DNA of 64,000 bases, taken from NCBI GenBank assembly GCA_902778255.1, contig CACYXD010000005.1, positions 124,001 to 188,000 on the forward strand, written 5' to 3'. Origin of the DNA: an uncultured Prevotellaceae bacterium (lineage in GTDB: Bacteria; Bacteroidota; Bacteroidia; Bacteroidales; Bacteroidaceae). The notes under the pieces are model-generated. The model saw nothing but the letters and a program-made list of their open reading frames with translations, was not told the origin of the DNA and made no database searches. The translations under genes were made by a program, and so were the position numbers. Every line of letters starts with the position of its first letter. Position 1 is the first letter of the stretch. This document shows, piece by piece, positions 14,597 through 24,741 of the stretch.

Positions 14597-15067
14597 TTAC
14601 TCGTGATGATACGGCTCGCCCTTGATAATCGTACAGGCACGATAGAGCTGCTCGGTAAACACCAGGCGCACCATCTGGTGAGAGAACGTGAGGCGTGAGA
14701 GCGACAATTGCTCGTTGGCACGCTGATAGACGGCAGCAGAGAATCCATACGGTCCGCCAATGACGAATACCAGTCGGCGGGCCGTATTGCGTTTCTGTTC
14801 GAGCCACGATGCCAGTTCCACGCTGCGAGGCTCGCGTCCGCGCTCATCGAGCAGCACCATGGTGTCCTGCGGCTGAATCTGCTTTAGGATGAGTTCGCCC
14901 TCGGCCGTCTTCTGTTGTTCTTCCGAAAGATTCTTGGTGTTTTTCAGCTCAGGAATGGTGGTAATGCTGAACGGCATATAATGACTGATGCGCTCGGCAT
15001 AGTCGTTGATGCCGGCCACGAAATGCTTGTTTACCGTCTTGCCTACAAGGATGAGTTCTGTCTTCAT
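14597..15067 (-). CDS. rlmH: 23S rRNA (pseudouridine1915-N3)-methyltransferase RlmH
   Basis: Methylates pseudouridine 1915 in helix 69 of 23S rRNA on assembled 70S ribosomes, using S-adenosylmethionine. 156 residues, the standard length of this SPOUT-fold enzyme. The C-terminal knot carries VFVIGGPYGFS, LSLSRLTFSHQMVRL and EQLYRACTIIKGEPYH, which are hallmark RlmH motifs; LLDERGRE precedes them. ATG 15065-15067 is chosen over upstream in-frame codons because a -7 box ends only five bases away, implying an almost leaderless mRNA, and because MKTELILVGK is the usual beginning. Confidence 0.95.
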   Translation of the reverse strand: MKTELILVGKTVNKHFVAGINDYAERISHYMPFSITTIPELKNTKNLSEEQQKTAEGELILKQIQPQDTMVLLDERGREPRSVELASWLEQKRNTARRLVFVIGGPYGFSAAVYQRANEQLSLSRLTFSHQMVRLVFTEQLYRACTIIKGEPYHHE

Positions 15068-15071
15068 AATG

Positions 15072-15079
15072 CAAAGGTA
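15072..15079 (-). promoter_or_regulatory. -7 promoter box for rlmH
   Basis: Complement reads TACCTTTG, five bases from the start codon; predicts a leaderless or nearly leaderless transcript. Confidence 0.55.
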
Positions 15080-15112
15080 ATGCTTTTTCTTTAATCTGGA
15101 AAACATGGGGTA

Positions 15113-15204
15113 TAAAAAAAGCAAAAGCGACGGACTTCACAGTCAATCGCCTTATCTTCAATAGGTATTAGTTCCTTAAGGTAAAAAGATTGTTTTCAGG
15201 ATAA
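15113..15204 (-). ncRNA. Candidate small RNA of about 90 nt between PBP1A and rlmH
   Basis: On the minus strand a -7 box TACCTTTG (15210-15217) is followed by a stretch without start codon or sensible frame, then a hairpin in which GCGA/TCGC (15147-15150 with 15127-15130) and GACT/AGTC enclose a four-base loop, and then a U-rich run opposite 15113-15126 (TTTTGCTTTTTTT). Promoter plus intrinsic terminator 90 bases apart define a compact RNA unit. A separate promoter for rlmH lies downstream, so this is not simply the rlmH leader. It does not show the GGAA apical loop of SRP RNA. This 336-base gap also holds the PBP1A terminator. Confidence 0.5.
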
Positions 15205-15209
15205 CGATG

Positions 15210-15217
15210 CAAAGGTA
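15210..15217 (-). promoter_or_regulatory. -7 promoter box of the candidate small RNA
   Basis: Complement TACCTTTG followed by GCATCG; transcription would start near 15204. Confidence 0.5.
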
Positions 15218-15261
15218 TGTAAAAATTTTGGAGTTTACAAGTTTTTCTTAAACTTTTTTTA

Positions 15262-15286
15262 AAAAAAAATAGTGTGTGCCCACACA
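15262..15286 (-). terminator. Terminator downstream of PBP1A
   Basis: On the minus strand TGTGTG-GG-CACACA (15273-15286) is followed by CTATTTTTTTTT, a compact stem with a long U-run, ending the HD-lpx-miaA-PBP1A gene series. Confidence 0.6.
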
Positions 15287-15403
15287 ATTTCTTAACATAC
15301 CTCAATTTAATCCAGAAAATGGGTTTATTCATCTATTTTTGTACGTTTTTTATCGAAACGCACAATTTGTTAAAATACCACTAAGGATGATCTTTAGATA
15401 GGA

Positions 15404-17785
15404 CTAATTTGACGTGCTGTCAGAAATTTCTTCAGTAGAAGGCTCATGCTGAATACCCGTGCTGTCCTCGTCAAGGCTATCGATGGGTTCGTAATAGCTC
15501 ACGCCCTGATACATATTACTGAGGATACTCACATCATGAGGGTCGGCAAAGCGGCCGCGATACTGCTGGAAGGCAGGGTCGCCAAGCACGGATTCGAAGA
15601 ACTGGCCGCAGATGGGCAGAGCCGTACGGCTGCCTTGACCCAGTTCGCCCGTGCGGAAATGGATGGCGCGATACTCGCCGCCTACCCAGGCACCGCATAC
15701 CAAATTAGGACAGACGCCCACATACCAAGCGTCGGAGTGGTTGTTGGAGGTGCCGGTCTTGCCGCCGAAGTCGGTATCGCTGAAGTTACGGACGTAGCGC
15801 CAGAGGTTCATCGACGTGCCGCCGGGCTCGCGCATACCTGCCATCAGCATCTGTTGCATGAAGAAGGCCGACTTATAACTGATGGCCTCGGTAGTCTCGG
15901 TGGGAGCCTCGTAGATCAGGTTGCCGTCGCGGTCGAGGATGCGGGTCACCAGTACGGGCTCGTGCATCTTTCCATCGTTCACGACAGTAGCGTAGGCATT
16001 GGTCAGTTCCAGCAGGTTCACATCGCTGGCACCAAGGGCCAGGGAGGGCGTCTCGTGGAGCGGACTCTTGATACCCATCTTGTGGGCGGTGGCGGCTATG
16101 CGGTCGATGCCCACCTCCTGACCTACTTTCACGGCGATGGAGTTGACACTCTGGGCAAAGGCCGACTTGAGTGTCATGTTATAATCGGTGAAGAAACCAT
16201 TGGCATTGGTGGGAGCCCAGATCACCTCTTTCTGCTTCTCGTCGTCCCATACCTTCATGCTAAAGAAGGAGTCGGTGCGGCGGTCGTTGGGGGTTAGCCC
16301 CTGGTTCATGGCCTCGGTATAGACAAAGAGCTTGAAGGTGGAGCCGGGCTGGCGCATGGCCGTGACCTTATCGTATTTCCAAGTGTCGAAATCGAGGTCG
16401 CCTACCCATGCCTTTACATGGCCGGTATTAGGCTCAATGGCCATGAAACCGCAATGCATGAAATGCTCCATGTAGCGGATGGAGTCGAGGGTGCTCATCT
16501 CAGTCTCGTAGGGACCGTTGTAGCTGAACAGCGTCACGGGGTGGGGAAGGTTGAGATAGTAGTCGATGGAGTCCTGATCGCCGTTGAAGCGCTTGTCGAG
16601 ATACTTGTAGCACGACTGGCGCTTGGCAATGTTCTCGATGAAGTTGGGAATCTCCTGATAGCGCTCGTCGCGCCACGGATTCATGTTGCCCCAGTGGCTG
16701 TTGAACCGCTGCTGCAACTGTTTCATGTTGTCCCACGCCGCTGCCTCGGCATAGCGCTGCATACGCATGTCGAGAGTGGTGTAGATCTTCAGACCGTCGG
16801 TGTAGAGGTCGTAGCCATTGTCGCGACACCAGTCGGCCAGATGGTCTTTCACCGCCTCGCGGAAATAGAGGGCCTCGCCGTCGTAGGCATTCTCAACGCT
16901 ATAGTCCAAGTCGATGGACTTGACGGAGAGGGAGTCGTACTGCTCCTGTGTCAGGTGACCGCGATGCAGCATGTTGCTCATCACCACGTTACGACGGCTC
17001 ATGCTATGGTCGGGGTGCAGACGGGGGTTGTAGTAGGTGGTGGCCTTGAGCATACCTACCAAGACGGCGGCCTGCTCAGTGGTGAGGTTCTGAGGCGTGG
17101 TGTCGAAGTAGGTCTTGCAGGCGGTCTTGATGCCGAAGGCGTTGGAACCGAAGTCCACCGTGTTGGCATACATCGTCAGGATCTCTTCCTTGCTGAAGGT
17201 GGCCTCCAGCTTGATGGCGGTGATCCATTCCTTGGTCTTCATGATGAGCATCTTGATGCCGGGAATATTTCCAAGCAGACCAGTAGAATATTCAGTACGC
17301 ACGCGAAAGAGGTTCTTGGCCAACTGCTGGGTGATGGTCGAGGCACCGCGCGCATCATGGTGCACCACATAGTCTTTCAAGGCGGCGCCGAAAGCCTGGA
17401 AGTCAACGCCAAAATGATGGTAGAAACGCTCGTCCTCGGTATCGATGAGGGCATCCCAAAAGACGGGGTTCACCTCTTCGTACTTCACCGGCGTGCGGTT
17501 TTCGCTGAAGAATTTGCCTATCATCACACTATCGGCGCTGTAGATCTCGGAAGCCTGGGCAGGGCGTGTGTTGATAATCGTCGACATGCTGGGCGATTTA
17601 CCGAACAGCCACAGGAAGTTGATATCGACAGCTCCCAGATACAAGATAAACGCTACGATGAGGGTACCCATTGCCGACAGGAGTTTAACATACCAGGGAC
17701 GACCCTTGAAGATGCTGATATACCATTTCAACGGTTTCTTGACGTAGCGCCAAAGGGTGGCTGCGATTGTACTGATGGATTTCAT
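15404..17785 (-). CDS. Class A penicillin-binding protein (PBP1A-type)
   Basis: Bifunctional peptidoglycan synthase: polymerises lipid II glycan and cross-links peptides, anchored in the inner membrane. 793 residues: a short cytoplasmic N terminus, one membrane helix (about 33-52), a GT51 transglycosylase domain with [11 protein letters not shown] (116-126, catalytic Glu) and [14 protein letters not shown] (147-160), and a transpeptidase domain with S-T-F-K (QPGSTFKLF), S-V-N (FAQSVNSIA) and K-T-G ([12 protein letters not shown]). The C terminus is acidic ([13 protein letters not shown]). Its ATG overlaps the miaA stop by four bases, so it is translationally coupled to miaA and follows the lipid A genes, joining cell-wall and outer-membrane synthesis in one gene series. 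Confidence 0.93.
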   Translation of the reverse strand: MKSISTIAATLWRYVKKPLKWYISIFKGRPWYVKLLSAMGTLIVAFILYLGAVDINFLWLFGKSPSMSTIINTRPAQASEIYSADSVMIGKFFSENRTPVKYEEVNPVFWDALIDTEDERFYHHFGVDFQAFGAALKDYVVHHDARGASTITQQLAKNLFRVRTEYSTGLLGNIPGIKMLIMKTKEWITAIKLEATFSKEEILTMYANTVDFGSNAFGIKTACKTYFDTTPQNLTTEQAAVLVGMLKATTYYNPRLHPDHSMSRRNVVMSNMLHRGHLTQEQYDSLSVKSIDLDYSVENAYDGEALYFREAVKDHLADWCRDNGYDLYTDGLKIYTTLDMRMQRYAEAAAWDNMKQLQQRFNSHWGNMNPWRDERYQEIPNFIENIAKRQSCYKYLDKRFNGDQDSIDYYLNLPHPVTLFSYNGPYETEMSTLDSIRYMEHFMHCGFMAIEPNTGHVKAWVGDLDFDTWKYDKVTAMRQPGSTFKLFVYTEAMNQGLTPNDRRTDSFFSMKVWDDEKQKEVIWAPTNANGFFTDYNMTLKSAFAQSVNSIAVKVGQEVGIDRIAATAHKMGIKSPLHETPSLALGASDVNLLELTNAYATVVNDGKMHEPVLVTRILDRDGNLIYEAPTETTEAISYKSAFFMQQMLMAGMREPGGTSMNLWRYVRNFSDTDFGGKTGTSNNHSDAWYVGVCPNLVCGAWVGGEYRAIHFRTGELGQGSRTALPICGQFFESVLGDPAFQQYRGRFADPHDVSILSNMYQGVSYYEPIDSLDEDSTGIQHEPSTEEISDSTSN

Positions 17786-18678
17786 AGCTGTGTGATGTGA
17801 TTCAGAATCTGTTGTTTCTCATCGGGCGAAAACCATGTGACCAGCGGGTCTTTCTTGTACCAGGTGAGTTGTTTGCGGGCATAGCGGCGGGTGTTGCCTT
17901 TGATGCGCTCTACGGCTTCATCGAGTGACCATTTCCCGTCTAAATAGGTGAAGAGTTCTTTGTAGCCTACGGTATTCAGGGCGTTGAGATGGCGAAGGGG
18001 ATAAACGCGGCGGGCCTCGTCAAGGAACCCCAGGTCCATCATCTGGTCCACGCGGCGGTTGATGCGGTCGTAGATAATTTCGCGCTCGCGGGTGAGACCA
18101 ATCTTGACGATGCGGAAGGGGCGCTCCTTGTGCTCGTTGGTGCGGAAAGAGGAGTAGGGGCGACCGGTCATCAGACATATCTCCAAGGCATGAACCACAC
18201 GGCGCGGATTTTTCTTGTCCACCATCTCGTAATGCTCAGGGTCCAGCTGTCGCAACTCTTCGCATAGACGTTCCAGTCCCTCTTCCGCCAGGCGGCGTTT
18301 CAGCGTGGTGCGTGTCTCCTCGTCAACGGTGGGGATATCATCGATGCCATTGCAGACGGCATCGATATACATCATGCTGCCACCGGAGAGAAGGGCATAG
18401 TCGGAGGACTGAAACAGCTCTTCAAGCAGCTTCATCACCTCCTGCTCGTAGATAGAGGCGCTGTAATAGTCGGTAAGCGCTTGGGTACCAACAAAATAAT
18501 GCCGCACCTGCTGAAGCTGGGCTTCGGTAGGAGCGGCAGTACCGATCTTTAATTCGCGATAGATTTGCCTGGAGTCGGCATTGATGATAGGAATGCCAAA
18601 ATACTTGGCAATGTCCAGACAGAGGTCCGTCTTTCCAACGGCGGTAGGTCCGGTAATGACTATCAGCGTCTTGCTCAA
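17782..18678 (-). CDS. miaA: tRNA dimethylallyltransferase MiaA
   Basis: Adds an isopentenyl group from dimethylallyl diphosphate to N6 of A37 in tRNAs reading UNN codons. 298 residues, normal length. The P-loop [11 protein letters not shown] is at 9-19, followed by [53 protein letters not shown] and a C-terminal [12 protein letters not shown], all typical. It overlaps lpxA upstream and the PBP1A gene downstream by four bases each. Confidence 0.96.
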   Translation of the reverse strand: MSKTLIVITGPTAVGKTDLCLDIAKYFGIPIINADSRQIYRELKIGTAAPTEAQLQQVRHYFVGTQALTDYYSASIYEQEVMKLLEELFQSSDYALLSGGSMMYIDAVCNGIDDIPTVDEETRTTLKRRLAEEGLERLCEELRQLDPEHYEMVDKKNPRRVVHALEICLMTGRPYSSFRTNEHKERPFRIVKIGLTREREIIYDRINRRVDQMMDLGFLDEARRVYPLRHLNALNTVGYKELFTYLDGKWSLDEAVERIKGNTRRYARKQLTWYKKDPLVTWFSPDEKQQILNHITQL

Positions 18679-19445
18679 CGAATGACTCCGCGCTTTGAGT
18701 TCTCAAAGAACGAGCAGATGTATTCCACCTCTTTGCTGGCGGGATACTTCGAACGGGCTTCGGCGATGCCGTCCTTGATGATACCCTTGGCATAAATGGT
18801 GCGATAGGTGTCGTGGATCATCTCGATGGTCTCGTTGGAGAAACCGCGACGACGCAAGCCTATCAGGTTGACACCGGCAAAGCGGATGGGCTCCTTGCCT
18901 GCGATGATGTAGGGAGGGATATCCTGACTGGTGCGACTGCCGCCCTGGATCATCACGTAGCTGCCCACGCGGATGAACTGGTGGAACAATACCTCGGCAG
19001 AGATGATAGCACAGTCGTCAACTTCCACCTCACCGGCAAATTTTGTAGAGTTGCCAATGATACAGCCATTGCCGATGACGCAGTCGTGGGCAATATGCAT
19101 GTTCTCCATCAGGAGGTTGCCAGAGCCGACAACGGTCTTGCCGCGAGAAGCTGTACCACGGCTGATGGTCACATTCTCACGGATAGAGTTGTTGTCTCCA
19201 AGCTCGCAGGTGGTCTCCTCGCCCTTGAACTTCAAGTCCTGGGGCTTCGTAGAGATAGATGCGCCAGGGAAGAACTCGTTGCCGTTGCCTATGCGGGCAC
19301 CGGTATGGATGGTGACATTGTTCAACAGATGGTTGTTGTCGCCCATCACTACATTCTTGTCGATAACACAGAACGGGCCAATGATGTTGTTATCGCCCAG
19401 CTTTGCCTCTGGATCAACAACTGCTAAAGGGTGTATTTGATTCAT
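18675..19445 (-). CDS. lpxA: UDP-N-acetylglucosamine acyltransferase LpxA
   Basis: First step of lipid A synthesis: O-acylation of UDP-GlcNAc from 3-hydroxyacyl-ACP. 256 residues with left-handed beta-helix hexapeptide repeats from the N terminus ([20 protein letters not shown]) and the catalytic-histidine region [16 protein letters not shown]. The C-terminal helical part begins at [15 protein letters not shown]. Follows lpxC/fabZ by six bases and overlaps miaA, as in many Bacteroidota. Confidence 0.96.
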   Translation of the reverse strand: MNQIHPLAVVDPEAKLGDNNIIGPFCVIDKNVVMGDNNHLLNNVTIHTGARIGNGNEFFPGASISTKPQDLKFKGEETTCELGDNNSIRENVTISRGTASRGKTVVGSGNLLMENMHIAHDCVIGNGCIIGNSTKFAGEVEVDDCAIISAEVLFHQFIRVGSYVMIQGGSRTSQDIPPYIIAGKEPIRFAGVNLIGLRRRGFSNETIEMIHDTYRTIYAKGIIKDGIAEARSKYPASKEVEYICSFFENSKRGVIR

Positions 19446-19451
19446 ATAGAG

Positions 19452-20834
19452 TTATTTGTTCTTGACTATCTGGGCGGTGAAGGTGGCCTCGGACACAACA
19501 TGATCGCCTACGAAGGCATAGCCGCGCATCGAGGAGATGCCATGACGAAGGGGAGCAATCAGCTCTACCTTGAAGAGCAGCGTGTCGCCTGGGACTACCT
19601 TCTGACGGAACTTCACACCGTCAATCTTCATGAAGTAGGTTGACCAGCGCTCGGGCTCCTCAACGGAGTTGAGCACCAGCAGACCGCCACACTGGGCCAT
19701 CGCCTCAATCTGAAGCACACCGGGCATCACGGGCTCCTGGGGGAAGTGGCCGGTGAAGAAGGGCTCGTTGCTAGTGATATTCTTCACACCAACAATGCTG
19801 TTGGGACCAATCTCAATCACCTTGTCGACCAACTGCATGGGATAGCGGTGGGGCAACAGCTCGCGGATACGGTTGACATCCATGATGGGCTCCTCGTTGG
19901 GGTCGTAGATGGGAGCCTGGATCTCATGCTTGCGAATCTCCTTACGAATTTCGCGTGCGAACTTATTATTAATAGTATGTCCAGGACGAGTGGCGATGAT
20001 GCGACCCTTGATGGGCTTGCCGATGAGGGCCATGTCGCCGATGATGTCGAGCAACTTGTGGCGTGTGCATTCGTTCTCCCATACCAGTGGTTTGTGCTGG
20101 ATATAGCCCAGCTCGGTGGCATCACGATGCTCTACGTGAAGCATGTCGGCCAGCATATCGAGGCGCTCCTGAGTGGTCTGACGCTCGTAGATGACGATAG
20201 CGTTGTCCAGGTCGCCGCCCTTGATCAGGTTGGCCTGAAGCAGGGGCTCAATGTCACGAACGAAAACGAAGGTGCGGGCGGCAGCAATGTCGGTACCGTA
20301 CTTCGTGATATCGTCGAGGGTGGCAAACTGGCTGTTGATGAACTTCGACTCAAACGAGCACATCGTGGTCAGCGAGAAATCTTCATCGGGTAGGATGGTA
20401 ATGCAAGAACCACTCTCCTCGTCTTTCACCTCAATCTTCTTGCGGATGATGTAATAATCCTTGGGCGCATTCTGTTCCTCTGTACCAATCTCATTGATCT
20501 TCTCAACATACTGGATGGCAGAACCGTCGAGAATAGGGAACTCAGGACCATTGACCTGGATTAAACAGTTGTCAATGCCCAATGCATAAAGTGCCGACAG
20601 ACCATGTTCTACGGTAGAAACACGTACGTCGCCCTTGCCCAGTACGGTGCCGCGCTGCGTGTCAACCACGTTCTCGGCAATGGCATCAATAACGGGCATA
20701 CCCTCTACATCGATACGCTGGATTTTATAACCATGATTCTCTGGCGCGGGATTGAACGTCACCGTGAGGCTCAGGCCTGTGTGTAAGCCTTTTCCGCAAA
20801 GGGAAAAACTGCCTTTCAGAGTCTTTTGTTTCAT
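19452..20834 (-). CDS. lpxC/fabZ: LpxC/FabZ fusion: UDP-3-O-acyl-GlcNAc deacetylase and 3-hydroxyacyl-ACP dehydratase
   Basis: Two enzymes in one 460-residue chain. Residues 1-300 are LpxC, the zinc-dependent committed step of lipid A synthesis, with STVEHGLSALYALGIDNC and the second zinc region ECTRHKLLDIIGDMALIG. Residues 315-460 are FabZ, the fatty-acid elongation dehydratase, with LLPHRYPMQLVD and FTGHFPQEPVMPGVLQIEAM holding the catalytic His and Glu. Fusion is a known Bacteroidota feature and couples the two uses of 3-hydroxyacyl-ACP. Sits between lpxD and lpxA with six-base gaps. Confidence 0.97.
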   Translation of the reverse strand: MKQKTLKGSFSLCGKGLHTGLSLTVTFNPAPENHGYKIQRIDVEGMPVIDAIAENVVDTQRGTVLGKGDVRVSTVEHGLSALYALGIDNCLIQVNGPEFPILDGSAIQYVEKINEIGTEEQNAPKDYYIIRKKIEVKDEESGSCITILPDEDFSLTTMCSFESKFINSQFATLDDITKYGTDIAAARTFVFVRDIEPLLQANLIKGGDLDNAIVIYERQTTQERLDMLADMLHVEHRDATELGYIQHKPLVWENECTRHKLLDIIGDMALIGKPIKGRIIATRPGHTINNKFAREIRKEIRKHEIQAPIYDPNEEPIMDVNRIRELLPHRYPMQLVDKVIEIGPNSIVGVKNITSNEPFFTGHFPQEPVMPGVLQIEAMAQCGGLLVLNSVEEPERWSTYFMKIDGVKFRQKVVPGDTLLFKVELIAPLRHGISSMRGYAFVGDHVVSEATFTAQIVKNK

Positions 20835-20840
20835 ATTCGT

Positions 20841-21878
20841 TTATTTATTTGCTTTTAATTCTTCCAATTCTTTTCTCAGGGCACTCAGCTCTTTATAAAT
20901 GTCGGGCAGACGGCGTAGCATAGCCATCCCCTTGAAATAGACCTTAGGATCCATAGCAGGCGAGCCGATGAGCTGTTCACCGTTTCCCTTAGTAGCGCCA
21001 ATGACACCGCACTGGGCTCCTACAAAGGTCTTGTCTGCTACATGGATATGTCCGGCAAAACCGGCCTGGCCGCCAACCATGCACCAGGAACCGATCTTGG
21101 TGCTGCCTGCCATTCCTACCTGGGCAGACATCACGGTGTTTTCGCCAATCTCACAGTTGTGGGCAACCTGAATCAGATTGTCAAGCTTTACCCCCTTGTG
21201 GATAACGGTAGCGCCCATCGTAGAACGGTCAACACAGGTGTTGGCACCAATCTCGACATTGTCTTCGATAATCACGATGCCAATCTGGGGAATCTTGTCA
21301 TACCCCTCGGTATTAGGAGCAAAGCCGAAACCATCGGCACCAATCACGCTGCCTGCATGAATGGTGACATTCTCTCCCAACTGGCAACCCTGATAGATGG
21401 TCACGTTGGGATAGATCAGACTCTTTGCACCAACCTTGACTCCCTCGCCAATGACTACATGGGGGTAAATCTGTACGCCATCGCCAATCACGGCTCCGTC
21501 ACCGATGCAGGCAAATGCACCTACATACACGTCCTTGCCCAGCGTGGCTTTGGGGGAAACAAAGGCCAAAGGATCAACGCCCGTCTTACGCGGCTTCATC
21601 GACTCATAGAGTTGCAGCAGCTTGGCAACAGCCTCGTAGGCATTCTTCACACGAATCAGGGTGGGGGCCACCTCCTTCTCCAACGTCACATCGTCGTTGA
21701 CGAGTACAATAGTTGACTGTGTCTCGTAAAGATAGTGGGTATATTTGGGGTTTGACAGGAAAGAAATGGCTCCTGGCTTACCTTCTTCGATTTTTGCAAA
21801 TGTGTGGACAGAAGCATTCTCGTTGCCCTCTATGCGTCCTCCTATGAAATCGGCAATTTGTTTGGCTGTAAACTCCAT
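20841..21878 (-). CDS. lpxD: UDP-3-O-acylglucosamine N-acyltransferase LpxD
   Basis: Third step of lipid A synthesis, N-acylation of the LpxC product. 345 residues: an N-terminal uridine-binding domain ([29 protein letters not shown]), hexapeptide-repeat helix ([20 protein letters not shown]), catalytic His region [16 protein letters not shown], and a C-terminal helix ([20 protein letters not shown]). ATG 21876-21878 is taken rather than a further upstream in-frame codon because MEFTAKQ is the family start and -7 boxes lie just ahead. Confidence 0.96.
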   Translation of the reverse strand: MEFTAKQIADFIGGRIEGNENASVHTFAKIEEGKPGAISFLSNPKYTHYLYETQSTIVLVNDDVTLEKEVAPTLIRVKNAYEAVAKLLQLYESMKPRKTGVDPLAFVSPKATLGKDVYVGAFACIGDGAVIGDGVQIYPHVVIGEGVKVGAKSLIYPNVTIYQGCQLGENVTIHAGSVIGADGFGFAPNTEGYDKIPQIGIVIIEDNVEIGANTCVDRSTMGATVIHKGVKLDNLIQVAHNCEIGENTVMSAQVGMAGSTKIGSWCMVGGQAGFAGHIHVADKTFVGAQCGVIGATKGNGEQLIGSPAMDPKVYFKGMAMLRRLPDIYKELSALRKELEELKANK

Positions 21879-21907
21879 AATAGTGATTTGGTTTCCTAAT
21901 GACGTTG

Positions 21908-21949
21908 CAAAGATAATCAATTTTATTGAAAACGTTGATAACAAAGGTA
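21908..21949 (-). promoter_or_regulatory. Two -7 boxes ahead of lpxD
   Basis: Complement TATCTTTG (21908-21915) and TACCTTTG (21942-21949) both fit TAnnTTTG; the second lies within the 3' end of the HD gene, so lpxD may be read from its own promoters as well as by read-through. Confidence 0.45.
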
Positions 21950-23146
21950 ATATTTTCGTATTTTTTTTGAAAGAAGGGCGACATTCAGTATCTCAGAGGC
22001 TTCTGAGATGTCTTTTATGCTGCCATCTTTGTAAAGAATGTCGATAGAATCGTCGTCAACGGAATACATGTCTTTCTGTATCCTATTGATGCTCATCAGA
22101 TAGTGGGCATCCCGCTTGTCGATACCCATTTTCTCGGCAATCATCATCTGCAGTTCATCAATACGCTCATCGCTGATAGGGGCGTCGTGGATCTCGACTT
22201 TGAAGATCTTGCGGTCGAGCATATCGGTGGCAAGAGTAGAAAGAATCTTGTCGTCAGAGTGCTTCCAGGCTTTCATGGCACTCCAAATATCGCTGTCGTC
22301 AAGTTCCTCATACATCTGCAGCGCCTCTGGATGGTTAGCAAACCATTGGGCATTGACATCGTTTTCGATGAAATAGGAGAGGGCAGGAGAAGCGAAGATT
22401 TGATTCCCTCGCTTGGCCAGATCCTTGGCTCTGGTCAGCATATTTACCAATACCTTTTCATAGGCAACAGCGGTCTTGTGAAGATAGACTTGCCAGTACA
22501 TTAACCGTCTGGTAGTCAGATAGTTCTCTAATGAATAGATACCTTTTTGTTCAACGACCAAACGATCATCGACGACATTCAGCATCTTGATGATTCGAGC
22601 CGAACCGATGTTACCTTCTGTGACACCTGTGAAGAACGAATCGCGACGCAGATAGTCCAGCCTGTCCATATCCAACTGACTGGATATCAGTTGATGGAGG
22701 AAGCGTTTGGGATAGTGGTCCTTGAAGATGGATATAGCCAGATTCAACTGACCGCCTAAGTCCTTGTTGATCTGTTCCATCATCAGCAGCGAGATGTCTT
22801 CATGCGAGATACCCCTGATGAGCGTGTTTTCCAAGACATGTGAAAACGGACCATGCCCAATGTCGTGCATCAGAATGGCAGCCTGTACGGCTTCGGCCTC
22901 GGAATCGAAGATAAATTGTCCCTTCTGCTGCAACGACTGGATGGCCTCGCTCATCAGATGAAAGGCACCCAATGAGTGCTGGAAGCGCGTATGACGGGCT
23001 CCTGGATATACCACAGAAGCCAGCCCCAACTGATTGATGCGGTTGAGTCGTTGGAACAGCGGATGTCTCACAATATCGTAGAGCAGGCCACGAGGAATCT
23101 TGATGAATCCGAATACCGGGTCGTTGATGATTTTGGCGTCGTCCAT
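21923..23146 (-). CDS. HD-domain phosphohydrolase (SAMHD1/dGTPase-like)
   Basis: A 407-residue protein with the metal-binding HD motif: [14 protein letters not shown] (first His), [17 protein letters not shown] (HD pair) and [20 protein letters not shown] (last Asp). This arrangement is shared with dNTP triphosphohydrolases and SAMHD1-like proteins; activity on dNTPs is probable but not proven by sequence. It heads the lpxD-lpxC/fabZ-lpxA-miaA series, a conserved order in Bacteroidota, without known pathway reason. Confidence 0.85.
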   Translation of the reverse strand: MDDAKIINDPVFGFIKIPRGLLYDIVRHPLFQRLNRINQLGLASVVYPGARHTRFQHSLGAFHLMSEAIQSLQQKGQFIFDSEAEAVQAAILMHDIGHGPFSHVLENTLIRGISHEDISLLMMEQINKDLGGQLNLAISIFKDHYPKRFLHQLISSQLDMDRLDYLRRDSFFTGVTEGNIGSARIIKMLNVVDDRLVVEQKGIYSLENYLTTRRLMYWQVYLHKTAVAYEKVLVNMLTRAKDLAKRGNQIFASPALSYFIENDVNAQWFANHPEALQMYEELDDSDIWSAMKAWKHSDDKILSTLATDMLDRKIFKVEIHDAPISDERIDELQMMIAEKMGIDKRDAHYLMSINRIQKDMYSVDDDSIDILYKDGSIKDISEASEILNVALLSKKIRKYYLCYQRFQ

Positions 23147-23157
23147 AATTCAGCCTG

Positions 23158-23165
23158 CAAAAGTA
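23158..23165 (-). promoter_or_regulatory. -7 promoter box for the HD gene
   Basis: Complement TACTTTTG, 11 bases from the start codon. Confidence 0.55.
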
Positions 23166-23228
23166 CAAAAAAAGGCTGAGATACGGAAATTTCGAACCAT
23201 ATTATTTTGTTATCTCGTGCTTTTTGGG

Positions 23229-23236
23229 TATCTTTG
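23229..23236 (+). promoter_or_regulatory. -7 promoter box for nth-ispE
   Basis: TATCTTTG eight bases before ATG 23245, divergent from the HD gene; predicts a nearly leaderless mRNA and rules out the upstream in-frame TTG as start. Confidence 0.6.
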
Positions 23237-23244
23237 CCGCCAAG

Positions 23245-23892
23245 ATGAGAAAAGAGGAACGATACAAGAGGGTTTTAGACCATTTCAGGGTGGCGATGCC
23301 CGAGGTTGACACGGAACTGGAGTTCGGCAGCGTGTTCCAACTGCTGGTGGCAGTTATACTTAGTGCCCAATGTACGGATAGGCGCGTGAATCAAGTGACG
23401 CCAGAACTCTTTCGCCATTATCCTGATGCCAGGACGATGGCGCAAGCGGAAGCAGACGACGTACTGGAATACGTGTCGAGTGTCAGTTATCCTAACTCCA
23501 AGGCGAAACATCTGGTTGAGATGGCGCGTATGCTGATGGAGCGACATGAGGGTGAGGTGCCTTCGGATATGGATCAGCTGCTACTATTGCCTGGTGTTGG
23601 GCGGAAGACAGCGAATGTGATTCAGGCTGTTGCCTTTGGCCAGGCTACGATGGCAGTTGACACTCATGTCTATCGGGTGAGTCACCGTTTGGGACTGGTG
23701 ACCAAGAAAGAAAATACGCCCTATAAAGTGGAGCAGATGTTGCTGAAGTATATCCCTGAGGAGGATGTACCCCGTGCCCATCACTGGCTTCTGCTCCATG
23801 GGCGCTACGTGTGCACCTCGCGGATGCCGAAGTGTGAGAAATGCGGACTCGCGTCCATTTGTCCAAAGATTTTAGATGATTCAAAACTATGA
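23245..23892 (+). CDS. nth: Endonuclease III (DNA glycosylase/AP lyase)
   Basis: Removes oxidised pyrimidines and cuts at abasic sites in base excision repair. 215 residues. The helix-hairpin-helix LLPGVGRKTANVIQAVAFG carries the catalytic Lys, VDTHVYRVSHRLGLV the catalytic Asp, and the C terminus has the [4Fe-4S] pattern CTSRMPKCEKCGLASIC with spacing C-x6-C-x2-C-x5-C. Its stop overlaps the ispE ATG (23889-23892). Confidence 0.96.
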   Translation: MRKEERYKRVLDHFRVAMPEVDTELEFGSVFQLLVAVILSAQCTDRRVNQVTPELFRHYPDARTMAQAEADDVLEYVSSVSYPNSKAKHLVEMARMLMERHEGEVPSDMDQLLLLPGVGRKTANVIQAVAFGQATMAVDTHVYRVSHRLGLVTKKENTPYKVEQMLLKYIPEEDVPRAHHWLLLHGRYVCTSRMPKCEKCGLASICPKILDDSKL

Positions 23893-24719
23893 TAACATTT
23901 CCTATTGCAAAAATTAATCTCGGACTGAATGTCGTAGAACGTCGTCCTGATGGCTATCATAATTTGGAGACTGTGTTCTTTCCTGTGCAGCTGAAGGATG
24001 CACTGGAGGTGACGCTGATGGATGAGGCCTTTCCCTCGCCATTCGACTGTGACCTGAAAGTGACGAATATCGCTATCGAAGGTGACGAGCAGCGTAATCT
24101 TGTGGTGCGTGCCTATCAACTCTTGAAACAGGATTTTCCGCATATGCCTCGTGTTCACGCCCACCTATTTAAAGCGATTCCTACTCAGGCGGGCATGGGT
24201 GGCGGTTCGAGCGACTGCGCAGCAATGCTGTTGCTGCTTAATCGGATGTTTGAATTGCAACTCTCTGAGCAGCAACTTATTGACTATGCAGCACGTTTAG
24301 GTGCCGACTGTCCCATCTTTATACTTAACAGGCCTGCATACGCAGAGGGCATTGGTGAGCGTCTGCAACCTATCGAATTGAATCTGAAAGGCTATTATCT
24401 GGCGGTAGTTAGACCAGATATTCCTGTGCCGACGAAAGAGGCTTTCTCTCGTATCGTGCCTCATCGTCCGGCTCAAAACTGTCGGTTGATAGTCAGTCAG
24501 CCTGTTGAGACTTGGCGTGACACGTTGGTAAACGACTTTGAGGACAGCGTCTTTGCGCTACACCCAGAAATCGGTGAAATAAAAGAACGGCTCTACCAGA
24601 TGGGAGCCGTCTATGCTGCGATGAGTGGGAGCGGTAGTGCCGTTTTTGGCATCTTCCGCAAAGAACCAGCGCTAGAGGGTGAGTTTGAGGGGATGTTCAA
24701 AGCGGTCTTACCTCTTTGA
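23889..24719 (+). CDS. ispE: 4-diphosphocytidyl-2-C-methyl-D-erythritol kinase IspE
   Basis: GHMP-family kinase of the non-mevalonate isoprenoid pathway, phosphorylating CDP-ME. 276 residues with FPIAKINLGLNVVERRPDGYH at the start, the ATP loop IPTQAGMGGGSSDCAAML, ADCPIFILNRPAYAEGIGE and the closing AMSGSGSAVFGIF. Translationally coupled to nth. Converges on the PqqD gene with only 22 bases between and no clear terminator. Confidence 0.97.
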   Translation: MITFPIAKINLGLNVVERRPDGYHNLETVFFPVQLKDALEVTLMDEAFPSPFDCDLKVTNIAIEGDEQRNLVVRAYQLLKQDFPHMPRVHAHLFKAIPTQAGMGGGSSDCAAMLLLLNRMFELQLSEQQLIDYAARLGADCPIFILNRPAYAEGIGERLQPIELNLKGYYLAVVRPDIPVPTKEAFSRIVPHRPAQNCRLIVSQPVETWRDTLVNDFEDSVFALHPEIGEIKERLYQMGAVYAAMSGSGSAVFGIFRKEPALEGEFEGMFKAVLPL

Positions 24720-24741
24720 TTGCTCTCTCAATCCTTACCTC

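Noticed and set aside
15113-15204. SRP (4.5S) RNA
   Set aside because: Length is similar, but the GGAA apical loop and the conserved internal loop are missing.
16418-17800. 460-codon plus-strand frame opposite PBP1A
   Set aside because: Composition is that of an antisense shadow of a G+C-rich gene; the PBP1A motifs on the other strand are complete.
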